From Actinophytocola sp036378875 (GTDB lineage: Bacteria; Actinomycetota; Actinomycetes; Mycobacteriales; Pseudonocardiaceae), in contig NZ_DASUVO010000128.1 of the NCBI RefSeq assembly GCF_036378875.1, positions 1 to 64,000 on the forward strand: 64,000 bases of DNA, written 5' to 3'. The translations under genes were made by a program, and so were the position numbers. The notes under the pieces were generated by a model that saw only the letters and a program-made list of their open reading frames with translations, ran no database searches and was not told the DNA's origin. Of this stretch, positions 17,515 through 26,027 are shown piece by piece; position 1 is the first letter of the stretch, and each line of letters starts with the position of its first letter.

Positions 17515-18130
17515 ACGAAAGTTCCATTGGTCCGCCAAGGGGGCCCCCGATTTCAACGTTACCGAACCCGACCGACAATCAGGCCGACCCAAGCGGCAAC
17601 TGGCAACAAGTCCACCCGGTCACTCCGAGCGAATGTCCCTTTCGTGCACGAGGGGGCCCCGATTTCCACACTATCGGCCCTCACCGACAAGGACGCCCAC
17701 TCGAATGGCAACTGGCGACAAGTTCACCCGGTCACTCGGAGCGAATGTCCCATTGGTGCGCCAAGGGAGCCCCCGATTTCAACGTTACCGAACCCGACCG
17801 ACAATCAGGCCGACCCAAGCGGCAACTGGCAACAAGTCCACCCGGTCACTCCGAGCGAATGTCCCATTGGTGTGCGAGAGGGCCCCCGGTTTCAACGCTA
17901 CCGGGCCCCGCCGACAATCACGTCCACCTGAACGGCAACTGGCAATGAGTTCACCCACCATCCCGAGCGAAAGTGCCATTCGTGCGCCAACGGGGCCCCT
18001 GGTTTTCGCGCTAGCTGGTGTTGCCGACAGTCGCGGCTGCCGGAACGGCAACTGGGAACGGGTTCACCCGGTCAACCCGAGCGAAAGTCCCATTGGTGCG
18101 CCAGGGGCCCCCGGTTTCAACGCTATCGCA
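17515..18130. repeat. 113-bp tandem repeat array, about 5.5 copies
   Basis: The whole gap 17377-18320 contains no credible gene. From about 17515 a unit of 113 bp (one copy 112) recurs; the sub-motif TTTCAACG(T/C)T or a variant starts at 17551, 17663, 17777, 17890, 18003 and 18115. Each unit contains GAGCGAA(A/T)GTCCC, ATTGGTGCGCC, a GGGGCCCCC block, CGACAATC and GGCAACTGG. Units 1 and 3 are nearly identical over their full length, while units 2, 4 and 5 diverge, suggesting a higher-order duplication of a dimer. Open frames run through it in more than one frame only because stops are rare in the unit. Confidence 0.9.
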
Positions 18131-18320
18131 GGGCACTGACATTGCGGTTCGTCGCTCGGGGGTTGTCCACAGCGGTGGGTGAAGTTTGCGGTGAGGTTTC
18201 GGCCTTGCCTTGTTCCTGTCCGATCTCGTTCTGAACCAGGAGTTCTTTTTCCGCTTCGTTCCGTCTCGAGACCCTGCTCCTCCAGACTGTTTCACTCTCA
18301 AACCCAACGGAGGGATTGTC

Positions 18321-19181
18321 GTGGCCATTTCCAGAAGGTCGATGCTGCGTGGTGCGGCCGGTGCCGCGTTCGCGGTTGGTGCCGTCGGTGCTCTGCCCGC
18401 TGTCGCGTCCGCTGATGATGCCGGGCGCGGTGGTCATGGCGGGCTTCGGGTGCGGAAGGACAAGATCAGCATTCAGCTGTGGACGGTGCGGAACGCGCTC
18501 GCGGCCGATCTCGAGGGCACGCTCGACGCGTTGGCCGACATCGGTTACCGCAAGGTCGAGTTGGCCGGGCTCCACGGCCGGTCCGCCACGGAGTTCCGGA
18601 AGATTCTCGACCGACGCCACATTCGGGCGACCTCCACGCACGTCGGGATCGACGGGGTCGACCTCAACCAGGCCATCGCCGACGCGAAGATCCTCGGCAA
18701 CAAGCGGAGCAACGTGGCGTGGGCCAACTTCCCGACGATCGCCGAGTGGGAGGCGTTCGCCGACCGGCTCGAAGCGGCCGGCAAGGTGTACCGGCGGGCC
18801 GGGATCGGCTTCGGGTACCACAACCACAACCAGGAGTTCCAGTCCATCGGCGGGGTGCGGCCGTACGACGTGCTCACCCGCAGGACCACGCGGCGGAACG
18901 TCAGCTTCGAGATCGACCTGTACTGGGCGGTCACCGGTGGCACCGATCCCGTCCGGGAGTTCTACAAGCTCGCCGGTCGGGTCAAGCAGTACCACGTGAA
19001 GGATCGGAAGCCGGACGGTGGCTTCGCCGACCTCGGCGAGGGCACCATTGACTTCCGACGGATCTTCCGCGCCACCTGGCCTCTCGAGGTCGAGGAGTAC
19101 ATCGTGGAGAACGACGAACCGGTCGATGCGCTCAAGTGTGCTGAAACCGGTTACAACTATCTCGCCAACCTGCGGTTCTAG
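18321..19181 (+). CDS. Tat-exported sugar phosphate isomerase/epimerase-like TIM barrel
   Basis: 286 residues from the GTG at 18321, preceded by GGAGG with 7-nt spacing; an in-frame start 37 codons earlier lacks an SD and would bury the signal. The N-terminus I-S-R-R-S-M-L-R-G followed by a hydrophobic stretch ending A-S-A predicts Tat export. The mature part is a xylose-isomerase-like barrel (I-S-I-Q-L-W-T-V-R-N; G-Y-H-N-H-N-Q-E-F; F-E-I-D-L-Y-W; Q-Y-H-V-K-D; V-E-E-Y-I-V-E-N-D). Family members commonly act on secreted or periplasmic sugars. It may work with the secreted ThuA/DUF1080 protein. It is followed by a terminator. Confidence 0.87.
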   Translation: MAISRRSMLRGAAGAAFAVGAVGALPAVASADDAGRGGHGGLRVRKDKISIQLWTVRNALAADLEGTLDALADIGYRKVELAGLHGRSATEFRKILDRRHIRATSTHVGIDGVDLNQAIADAKILGNKRSNVAWANFPTIAEWEAFADRLEAAGKVYRRAGIGFGYHNHNQEFQSIGGVRPYDVLTRRTTRRNVSFEIDLYWAVTGGTDPVREFYKLAGRVKQYHVKDRKPDGGFADLGEGTIDFRRIFRATWPLEVEEYIVENDEPVDALKCAETGYNYLANLRF

Positions 19182-19189
19182 ACGTGTCC

Positions 19190-19216
19190 GTGCGGCCGGT
19201 CTCCGATCGGCCGCAC
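19190..19216 (+). terminator. stem-loop terminator after the Tat TIM barrel
   Basis: A 9-bp perfect stem GTGCGGCCG (19190-19198) pairs with CGGCCGCAC (19208-19216) around a 9-nt loop, 8 nt after the stop codon. It lies immediately upstream of the xylB -10 box. Confidence 0.75.
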
Positions 19217-19222
19217 CGGCCC

Positions 19223-19228
19223 TAGACT
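19223..19228 (+). promoter_or_regulatory. -10 box of xylB (TAGACT)
   Basis: TAGACT matches the actinomycete housekeeping -10 consensus TANNNT. It sits 20 nt before the ATG with an SD (GGAGG, 19236-19240) in between, so this transcript is leadered. No good -35 is visible. Confidence 0.55.
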
Positions 19229-19248
19229 CGACCTCGGAGGTGTTGACC

Positions 19249-20646
19249 ATGCCGCTGGTGGCCGGAGTCGACTCGTCGACCCAGTCCTGCAAGGTGGTTG
19301 TGCGTGACGCTGAGTCCGGCGCCCTGGTGCGCAGCGGATCGGCCTCGCACCCGGACGGGACCGAGGTGGCCCCCTCGGCGTGGTGGTCCGCGCTGCGGTC
19401 GGCCATCGACCATGCCGGCGGCATCGACGATGTCGCCGCCGTGTCGGTCGCCGGCCAGCAGCACGGCATGGTGTGCCTCACCGACACAGGCGAGGTCGTG
19501 CGGCCCGCGTTGCTGTGGAACGACACTCGTTCCGCCCAGGCCGCCGCGGATCTCGTCCACGAGCTGGGCGGCGCCTCGGCGTGGGCCGAAGCGGTGGGCA
19601 TGGTGCCGGTCGCGTCCATGACCGTCGCCAAGCTGCGGTGGCTCCGCGACCACGAGCCGGAGTCGGTCGCCCGCACGGCCGCCGTGTGTCTGCCGCACGA
19701 CTACCTGACCTGGCGCCTGTCAGGCGGCTCGCTCGACCGGTTGACCACCGACCGGGGCGACGCGTCCGGCACGGCCTACTTCTCCGCCGCGACCGGCACC
19801 TACCGGACCGACCTGCTCGAACTCGCGCTCGGCGCCATCCCGGCGCTGCCACGCGTGCTCGGCCCGTCGGACGACTCCGGCCGCACCCCCGCCGGGGCGC
19901 TCCTGGGCGCCGGCACGGGCGACAACATGGCGGCCGCGCTCGGCGTCGGTGCCGAACCCGGTGACGTGGTCGTGTCCATCGGCACCTCCGGCACCGCGTT
20001 CGCCGTCGCCGACAAGCCGAGCGCCGACGCCAGCGGTCTGGTCGCCGGGTTCGCCGACGCGACCGGCAGGTTCCTCCCGCTGGTGTGCACCCTCAACGCG
20101 GCCCGCGTGCTCGACGCGGTCGCCCGCATGCTCGGCGTGGACCACGAGCGGTTCGCGGAGTTGGCCCTGTCCGCGCCACCGGGCGCCGACGGCCTCACGC
20201 TCGTTCCGTACCTGGAAGGCGAGCGCACCCCGAACCTGCCCGAAGCGACCGGCGCGCTACACGGGCTCCGCCTCGCGAACGCGACCCCCGCACACCAGGC
20301 CCGCGCGGCCGTCGAGGGCATGCTGTGCGGGTTGGCCGACGCCTTGGACGCCCTTGTGGCGCAAGGAGTCCGCACCGACCGCGTGCTGCTCGTTGGCGGC
20401 GGTGCCCGGTCAGCGGCCGTTCGCCGCATCGCTCCGACCGTGCTCGGTCGCCCGGTTCTGGTGCCCGAACCGGGTGAGTACGTCGCCGACGGCGCCGCCC
20501 GCCAGGCCGCGTGGACCCTCGCCGGCGGGGAGTCCCCGCCGAGCTGGCGGCTGGGCGCGATGCAGCGCGTGTCCGGTGACCCGACACCCGGGCTGCGCGA
20601 GCGCTACGCGGAGGCCCGCGGCAGGATTCTGGACCGCCCGGCATGA
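19249..20646 (+). CDS. xylB: xylulokinase
   Basis: 465 residues of the FGGY kinase family, phosphorylating D-xylulose to xylulose-5-phosphate for the pentose phosphate pathway. It begins V-A-G-V-D-S-S-T-Q-S-C-K (phosphate-binding loop), has the xylulokinase-specific V-A-G-Q-Q-H-G-M-V (about 72) and L-L-W-N-D-T-R, and in the second lobe S-I-G-T-S-G-T-A (about 245) and L-V-G-G-G-A-R-S. ATG 19249 is preceded by GGAGG. It pairs functionally with xylA at 3405, although 15 kb and the ebo-like operon lie between them. Confidence 0.95.
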   Translation: MPLVAGVDSSTQSCKVVVRDAESGALVRSGSASHPDGTEVAPSAWWSALRSAIDHAGGIDDVAAVSVAGQQHGMVCLTDTGEVVRPALLWNDTRSAQAAADLVHELGGASAWAEAVGMVPVASMTVAKLRWLRDHEPESVARTAAVCLPHDYLTWRLSGGSLDRLTTDRGDASGTAYFSAATGTYRTDLLELALGAIPALPRVLGPSDDSGRTPAGALLGAGTGDNMAAALGVGAEPGDVVVSIGTSGTAFAVADKPSADASGLVAGFADATGRFLPLVCTLNAARVLDAVARMLGVDHERFAELALSAPPGADGLTLVPYLEGERTPNLPEATGALHGLRLANATPAHQARAAVEGMLCGLADALDALVAQGVRTDRVLLVGGGARSAAVRRIAPTVLGRPVLVPEPGEYVADGAARQAAWTLAGGESPPSWRLGAMQRVSGDPTPGLRERYAEARGRILDRPA

Positions 20647-20870
20647 GCTTGCGCACGCATCCTTGTGGGATCAGCGGACCCGATGCGCCGATCAACGAGG
20701 TTCCCGACGAACCCGGGGGAGCGGTTTCGCAGGGTGCCGCCATCGTCGCAGCCGGTCCTGTTCCTGCTGCCGGGGATCGGGGTCGCCTGAGCTGAGCGCA
20801 TCGCGCCTGCTAGAACTGGTCGCAGCGACGGGCTGACCATGGCCTGGCCGACCCGAGGGAGATCGTTCTC

Positions 20871-21221
20871 GTGGAGTTCGTCCGCCTCCTCCTGGTTTTC
20901 CTGCACCTGCTCGGCATGGCGCTGCTGGTAGGGATGTTCCTCGTCCAGCGCCGCGCCCCCGCGGATGCGCCGCTGAACCCCGGCTGGCTGCACATCGCCG
21001 CACTGCAGCTCATCACCGGCCTTGCGTTGCAGTTGCTCGCCCCGGCCACGGACGCCGAGTACAACGGCATGAAGCTCGGCATCAAGACGTTGGTCCTGCT
21101 GGTGATCGGCGGGCTCGCGCTGACCTACGTGATCCGTCGCGTGCCGGCGCCGAAGTGGCTACCTCCTTCGTTGGTCGGGTTGGTGGTCGTGAACGTGGGT
21201 ATCGCGGTCTTCTGGACCTGA
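20871..21221 (+). CDS. small integral membrane protein of unknown function
   Basis: 116 residues starting at GTG with GAGGGA upstream. Four hydrophobic segments are visible (about 4-24, 40-58, 68-86, 97-115), separated by short charged loops such as V-Q-R-R-A and V-I-R-R-V-P-A-P-K. The topology suggests a four-helix membrane protein. I recognise no motif. Similar short four-helix proteins are common in actinomycetes. The 224-nt gap before it (20647-20870) shows no other gene. Confidence 0.8.
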   Translation: MEFVRLLLVFLHLLGMALLVGMFLVQRRAPADAPLNPGWLHIAALQLITGLALQLLAPATDAEYNGMKLGIKTLVLLVIGGLALTYVIRRVPAPKWLPPSLVGLVVVNVGIAVFWT

Positions 21222-21225
21222 GCTA

Positions 21226-21258
21226 TGTGCGGGGCCGGGACAAACCTGGCCCCGCACA
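21226..21258. terminator. bidirectional terminator
   Basis: An 11-bp perfect stem TGTGCGGGGCC (21226-21236) pairs with GGCCCCGCACA (21248-21258), with an 11-nt loop. It lies between convergent genes ending at 21221 (+) and 21262 (-), so it can serve both. Confidence 0.8.
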
Positions 21259-21261
21259 ACG

Positions 21262-21756
21262 TCATTCCGCTTCGCCTCGCAGGATTCCGAGAACTTCGGA
21301 CATCTGACTTTCGAGGTTGTCGAGCCGAGCATCGACCTTCGCTTCGAGCGAGTTCACCTTGCCGTGGAGTGTGTTGAACTTGTCATCGAATTTGCTTTCC
21401 AGCGCCTTGAACTTGTGGTCGAACTTTATTTCGAGTGCGCCGAACTTCGTGTCGAGGCCGTCGACTTTGTGTTCGAGGGTGTCGAACTTGCGGACGAGGC
21501 TGTCCACTCGAATGTCGAGTCGGACCACGTCCGCGCGGATGCCGTGGACACTCTCGGTGAGACCGGCTATCTGCGTGGTGATGCCGGCGACCTGTTGGGA
21601 GTGGCCGCCAACCTGAATGGTGAGGTTGGAAACCTTGGCGTTCGTGTCCTTGATGTAGTCGTCGGTCTTGTCGAAGCGTTTGTAAACCTCCTCCAGGTCG
21701 TGCTGGTTCTGGTGGAACTGGCGGTCGTGTTCTGCGTTTGCTGCTCGGGCGATCAT
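21262..21756 (-). CDS. coiled-coil protein of unknown function
   Basis: 164 residues, almost entirely a predicted coiled coil. Heptad-like spacing of L/V/I runs from about residue 20 to 160, with recurring K-F-D-x-L-E, K-V-D-x-L-E and K-F-G-A-L-E units of about 7 and 11 residues. This resembles DUF1640/tail-fibre-stalk-like or SMC-hinge-like helices by composition only. No signal peptide or membrane segment is present. It appears leaderless: TAGGAT (21769-21764) ends 7 nt before the ATG and there is no SD. It is similar in style to the larger coiled-coil protein at 61261. Confidence 0.75.
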   Translation of the reverse strand: MIARAANAEHDRQFHQNQHDLEEVYKRFDKTDDYIKDTNAKVSNLTIQVGGHSQQVAGITTQIAGLTESVHGIRADVVRLDIRVDSLVRKFDTLEHKVDGLDTKFGALEIKFDHKFKALESKFDDKFNTLHGKVNSLEAKVDARLDNLESQMSEVLGILRGEAE

Positions 21757-21763
21757 GGATCGG

Positions 21764-21769
21764 ATCCTA
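21764..21769 (-). promoter_or_regulatory. -10 box TAGGAT for a leaderless transcript
   Basis: On the minus strand TAGGAT is followed by 7 nt (CCGATCC) and then the ATG of the coiled-coil gene. This spacing puts the transcription start at or next to the start codon. There is no SD. Confidence 0.6.
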
Positions 21770-21862
21770 ACTTCGGAGAGTGTGCGAACGGATGCGTCAC
21801 GTTGTGGTCGGTAGGGTCGTTACCCTTGATTGATTCTTGAGTTCGGGGAAAGGTGTTTGCGC

Positions 21863-23035
21863 ATGTCAGCCACGCGGGAGTTCGATATCGTGCTCTTCGG
21901 GGCCACCGGGTTCACCGGGCGCCTCACGGCCGAGTACCTCGCCCTGAATGCGCCCAGTGGTTGCCGGTGGGCGATCGCCGGTCGGTCCCGGGAGAAGCTC
22001 GTGGCAGTGCGGGAGCGACTCGCCGAAATCAACCCATCGTGTGCGGACCTGGAGCTGCTCGTCGCCGACGTGACCGACCGCGCGTCACTGCGGGCCGTCG
22101 CGTCGCGGGCTCGGGTGGTCGTCACCACCGTCGGGCCCTATCTCCGTTACGGGGAACCACTTGTCGCGGTATGCGCCGAGGTCGGGACCGACTACCTCGA
22201 CCTCACCGGGGAGCCCGAGTTCGTCGATCGGATGTACCTCGCTCACCACGACACCGCCGTGACAAGCGGGGCCCGAATCGTGCACTGTGCCGGTTTCGAC
22301 TCCATTCCTTATGACCTGGGGGCGTTGTTCACCGTCCAGCAGCTCCCCGAGGGCGTACCGCTGTCCGTGCAGGGATACGTCTCCGCATCCGGGACTGTCT
22401 CGGCCGGGACCTACCACTCCGCCATCACCGCCTTCTCCCGGTTTCGCGAGATGGCGGCCGTCGGCAAGCAGCGGCGACACACCGAGCCCCGTTCGGAAGG
22501 GCGCAGGGTAAAGGGCGTGCGTGGACGGCCGCGGTTCGAGAAGACCGTGGACGCGTGGGTGTTGCCCATGCCGACGATCGACCCGATCGTGGTGTTGCGC
22601 TCGGCGCGAGCCATCGACCGGTACGGACCGGCGTTCAGCTACAGCCACTACCTCGCGGTCAAGAAGCTGCCCGTGGCCGCCGCGATCGTTGGCGGCGTCG
22701 GTGCCGCGGCGGTGCTCGCGCAGGTGCCACCCACCCGGCGTTGGCTGCTCGGTCGCATGACCTCAGGAGAGGGGCCTACGCGGGAACAACGGGACAAGGC
22801 CTGGTTTCGGGTGCGGTTCGTCGGCGAGGGTGGTGGCCGGCGCGTGGTCACGGAGGTGTCCGGGGGCGACCCCGGTTACGAGGAGACCGCGAAGATGCTG
22901 TCGGAGTCGGCGCTCTGCCTCGCGTTCGACGATCTGCCGAAGACAGCGGGGCAGGTGACCACCGCGGTCGCCATGGGGAACAGGTTGATCGACCGCCTGG
23001 TACGGGCCGGGTTGACGTTTCGGGTCGTGGAGTAG
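21863..23035 (+). CDS. saccharopine dehydrogenase-like NAD(P)-binding protein (trans-acting enoyl reductase family)
   Basis: 390 residues from the ATG at 21863, which gives the canonical start F-D-I-V-L-F-G-A-T-G-F-T-G-R-L (Rossmann G-x-x-G-x-x-G) and follows GGGGAAAGG. Further family features are V-V-T-T-V-G-P-Y near residue 86, Y-L-D-L-T-G-E, and H-C-A-G-F-D-S-I-P-Y-D-L-G near 143. This is the family of mycobacterial Rv2449c/Rv2953-like reductases. A hydrophobic stretch near 275-290 (A-A-A-I-V-G-G-V-G-A-A) may be membrane-associated. Substrate unknown; possibly a lipid or polyketide enoyl group. Confidence 0.85.
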   Translation: MSATREFDIVLFGATGFTGRLTAEYLALNAPSGCRWAIAGRSREKLVAVRERLAEINPSCADLELLVADVTDRASLRAVASRARVVVTTVGPYLRYGEPLVAVCAEVGTDYLDLTGEPEFVDRMYLAHHDTAVTSGARIVHCAGFDSIPYDLGALFTVQQLPEGVPLSVQGYVSASGTVSAGTYHSAITAFSRFREMAAVGKQRRHTEPRSEGRRVKGVRGRPRFEKTVDAWVLPMPTIDPIVVLRSARAIDRYGPAFSYSHYLAVKKLPVAAAIVGGVGAAAVLAQVPPTRRWLLGRMTSGEGPTREQRDKAWFRVRFVGEGGGRRVVTEVSGGDPGYEETAKMLSESALCLAFDDLPKTAGQVTTAVAMGNRLIDRLVRAGLTFRVVE

Positions 23036-23203
23036 GGCGCGTGGTGTGCATAGGTCGATCGTGCCCCGGATCGGCCGTGGCGTGGAGCGGCGACAGTGAA
23101 ACTGTGGACAACCTGGGCGGCTGTGGACAACTGGCCCGTTTGAGGGGCGCGAATCCTCGAACTGTCGGTGTCGTCTGGTAGGGCGCATGAGAGGCTGCCT
23201 CGC

Positions 23204-24523
23204 GTGCGTGTACTGAGGGCGCTCGTCAGCGTGGTCCTCGCCGGGGGCTTCTTCACAGGGATGGCCGCACCGGCTGACGCCCAGGCGCAACCGCCCAAAC
23301 TCGACGTCGCGCGGGCGCTCGACGCGCTCGCCGACCAGCGGATCTACCGCGCACCAGGGGCTGTGGCCTACCTGGACGAGAGTCAGGTGCTTCCCGCGAT
23401 GGACGACGACACCCGGGTGCTCGTCGCGCCGTACTCCGGTCCGTTGGACGAGGGCAACAACTATGTCGACGGCGACGCCCACTACGAGCAGGTCGGCAAA
23501 CCCCTCGATGACTGGGCGACCGAGCAGGGCGTGCACCTGATCTTCGTCGAGGGGATCAAGGTCACCCTCTACGGCGAGCCAGGGGCGGGCGTCGGGCCGT
23601 CCACCATCCCCGAGCTGCGGCAGGTCACCGCCTACCTGGACGTTTCAGAGGCCGTGATCTTCGCGGCCCGGTACGCCGCCGGCATCAGCCGGGACGAGGT
23701 CGGCGATTTCGACTACCCCGTCGTCGATCCGGTGCCACCCACCGCCGCGCAGGTGGACGACCTCGTCGCGAGGCTGACCGCCGACCGGGTGTACAACGCG
23801 CCAGGACGGGAGGACCCGATCGACCCGCGGATGGCTCAGCTCGCCCAAGAGGAAAACGGCATCCCGGTGCGGATAGCGGCCTTTCCCCTCCGTCCACCGG
23901 GCGAGCCGCTCGTCGACTACGCTCCTGAGCTGCTCAAACGCTTTCCTGGCGAGGTCGTGATGGTCGCCCATGGACGCTGGCTCGACGTGGCCGTCGCGGA
24001 CCAGGCAAAGGCCGACTCGGCTCGTGACTACGCCTACGGCCGGTACGAGTACGCCAGCTTCAGTCAGGGCAGCCCCATGCAGGATCGCGTCGGCACGGTG
24101 CTCGACCGGCTCGAGGTCCTGCTCAAGGGCACCGCCTACGGGCGGCCGCAGCCCCAGCCGCAACCGCGCCCGCAGCCCTACGACGTGCGGCGGACGATCA
24201 GCGACCTCACGCCGTGGGTGCTGATCGGCGCGGCACTCGTGCTCGGCGGAGCCGGTCTCTACACGTGGCGGCGTGGGCACGCCGACCGCGCGGACGCCGA
24301 ACGCCGGGCGATGCGCAGGGAGAGCGCGGCGGCCATGGCGAAGATCGGGGAGTTGGGCGCCCAGCTGCTGGCCGTGGAGGAACGCGGCGACAGTGTCAAC
24401 GCGGCGGCCGCGGAGCGGCACGCGACCGCCCACGCTCTCTACGACCAGGCCCTGACCTCGGCGGCCATGATCGAGGTCGCCGCCGTCGCCGACGAGGGAA
24501 TCGCGGCGGGGGTGATGTCGTGA
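23204..24523 (+). CDS. exported, C-terminally membrane-anchored protein with two YxAPG modules
   Basis: 439 residues from GTG 23204 (GAGAGG upstream), which gives the signal peptide M-R-V-L-R-A-L-V-S-V-V-L ending near A-D-A. Two related modules follow: A-D-Q-R-I-Y-R-A-P-G at about 42-51 and T-A-D-R-V-Y-N-A-P-G at about 194-203. Each has a preceding helix and a following hydrophobic strand. A proline/glutamine linker (P-Q-P-Q-P-Q-P-R-P-Q-P) leads to one membrane helix at about 344-360 and a charged cytoplasmic tail. Family not recognised. The stop overlaps the next gene. Confidence 0.78.
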   Translation: MRVLRALVSVVLAGGFFTGMAAPADAQAQPPKLDVARALDALADQRIYRAPGAVAYLDESQVLPAMDDDTRVLVAPYSGPLDEGNNYVDGDAHYEQVGKPLDDWATEQGVHLIFVEGIKVTLYGEPGAGVGPSTIPELRQVTAYLDVSEAVIFAARYAAGISRDEVGDFDYPVVDPVPPTAAQVDDLVARLTADRVYNAPGREDPIDPRMAQLAQEENGIPVRIAAFPLRPPGEPLVDYAPELLKRFPGEVVMVAHGRWLDVAVADQAKADSARDYAYGRYEYASFSQGSPMQDRVGTVLDRLEVLLKGTAYGRPQPQPQPRPQPYDVRRTISDLTPWVLIGAALVLGGAGLYTWRRGHADRADAERRAMRRESAAAMAKIGELGAQLLAVEERGDSVNAAAAERHATAHALYDQALTSAAMIEVAAVADEGIAAGVMS

Positions 24524-25485
24524 TGGCCGGCGCCGGGAAGTGGTTCGGGGTGCCTCGCTGGATGGTTGTCGCGGTCGGCGTGGCAGTTCTGCTTGCCTAC
24601 GGCACGTTCGGGCGGTCCGTCGAGCAGCCGGCGCCGGTCTCCGCGCAGGTCCGGACCATTGTGGACGGTCTGCGGACCACGTCGGTGTACGAGGCGCCCG
24701 GGGCGCCCGGCAAGATCGACGCCGCGAGGGCGCGACAGCTCATCGGCGACCGGCCGATCGTGTTGGTACTCCTCGGGACCGAGCCGTTGCCACCATCGGA
24801 TGACGAGTTCACCCAGCCAGGGCAGGACCTGTGCGAGCAGATCGCGGCCGTCGTGACCACCTCGCTCGTCATCGTCTACGCCATCGAGAAGGACGGTCGG
24901 TACGGGCCGTCCTACTGCGTCGGGCCCGAGTTCTCCAACCCCCAGAACCCGGTCGACGCCGGTAACTACGACTTCCAGCTGATCGCCAGAGCGGAAGTGG
25001 CCTGGCAGTACCGGGTGACCGAGGCCGACCTGTTCCCCCAGGTCGAGGAGTTCGTCTTCGCGTTCGACGAGCAGGCGGCCCAGGATTACCCGAACGGGGT
25101 ACCGCGCCGGGCGCCCGTGATCCCGCCGCCGCCCACGCCGGACACGCTGCAGACCTGGCAGATCATCCTCTCGCTCGCCGGGATCCTGGTCGGCACGATC
25201 GCTCTGTTCGTCGCGTTGCGGCTCGTCGGGCGGCTGGTCGTCAGGCGTGGCGCGCGGGACGCCGAGACCAGGCACCGGAGCGAGGCGACCAGTGCGCGGC
25301 TGAACAAGCTCGCCGACCGCATCCTGCACCCGCCCGCACCGAAGGACGCGGCCGACGCTCGCCGGCAGGCCGATCTCGCCGGCGAGTACGTGCTGGTCCT
25401 CGGCGAGTTCGAGGCGGCGACCACCCCCGCCGGGCTCGCCGGGGTGAACGAACGGCTCGACGAGCTGGAGGAGGCGGCGACGTGA
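24523..25485 (+). CDS. membrane protein with one YxAPG module, second gene of a three-gene operon
   Basis: 320 residues from ATG 24523 (the TGATG junction overlaps the previous stop by 1 nt; GTG 24520 is an alternative giving a 4-nt overlap). An N-terminal signal anchor (about 13-30) precedes an extracytoplasmic domain with T-S-V-Y-E-A-P-G near 60 and the strand I-V-L-V-L-L-G near 82, homologous in pattern to the modules of the preceding protein. Two cysteines (near 107 and 130) could form a disulphide. A second membrane helix lies at about 215-237, followed by a charged helical tail. Function unknown; it is presumably a partner of its neighbours. Confidence 0.78.
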   Translation: MAGAGKWFGVPRWMVVAVGVAVLLAYGTFGRSVEQPAPVSAQVRTIVDGLRTTSVYEAPGAPGKIDAARARQLIGDRPIVLVLLGTEPLPPSDDEFTQPGQDLCEQIAAVVTTSLVIVYAIEKDGRYGPSYCVGPEFSNPQNPVDAGNYDFQLIARAEVAWQYRVTEADLFPQVEEFVFAFDEQAAQDYPNGVPRRAPVIPPPPTPDTLQTWQIILSLAGILVGTIALFVALRLVGRLVVRRGARDAETRHRSEATSARLNKLADRILHPPAPKDAADARRQADLAGEYVLVLGEFEAATTPAGLAGVNERLDELEEAAT

Positions 25486-25850
25486 TCTGGGTATGGGTCG
25501 GGATCGCCGTCGCGCTGGTCGGGGCCGGGGCGCTGGTGCCGGTGCTCGCCGGCCGCGACAAACGCCTGAGCAGCAACGACGAGGCCGTGGCCGCCAGGTC
25601 CCGCTACCACCAGTTGGGTCATTACGTCGAGGACGTCGAGCACCTCGACGACGCGCAGGCCGCCGCGCTCATGCGGACCGCGCGGGAGCGGTACCACACG
25701 GCCGGCGCCACGCTCGCCCGCGCGACCAGCGAGGAGGACTTCCTCCTGGCCATGCGGGTCGCGGAGGAGGGGCTCTCGGCAGTGTCGGAGGCGTACCGGA
25801 GAATCGGGCGAACCGGGCCGCGGATCAAGAAACGTAAACGTCACAATTGA
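25482..25850 (+). CDS. small single-span membrane protein, third gene of the YxAPG operon
   Basis: 122 residues; the GTG start overlaps the previous stop as GTGA. A single membrane helix spans residues 2-24, followed by a cytoplasmic helical domain (H-Y-V-E-D-V-E-H-L-D-D-A) and a highly basic C-terminus (R-I-K-K-R-K-R-H-N). It resembles the cytoplasmic tails of the two preceding proteins in being charged and helical. No known family recognised. Tight coupling suggests the three products form one envelope complex. Confidence 0.75.
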   Translation: MIWVWVGIAVALVGAGALVPVLAGRDKRLSSNDEAVAARSRYHQLGHYVEDVEHLDDAQAAALMRTARERYHTAGATLARATSEEDFLLAMRVAEEGLSAVSEAYRRIGRTGPRIKKRKRHN

Positions 25851-26027
25851 CCACATCGCACGTGGTTGATCACGGTCGGTATGGCATGAGGGACCACTCA
25901 AGGAACGATTGGGTCACGCGCTGAACGCGGCGGTGGCGCTTTCGCGCCCGCGGAGTACGGTTCCGCGAATGAAGTTGGCGTCCGGCGGCACATCGCCGGG
26001 CGCGTGGGAACGCGGAGGGAGAAAGCC

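Noticed and set aside
17384..18139. A 251-codon frame (and shorter ones) running through the 113-bp array
   Set aside because: 113 is not a multiple of 3, so successive units are read in different frames. No SD, no conserved peptide repeat and no homologue that I recognise. Treated as non-coding repeat.
20647..20870. Short frames in the gap after xylB
   Set aside because: No SD, no start with plausible spacing and no similarity. The gap is treated as the upstream region of the small membrane protein.
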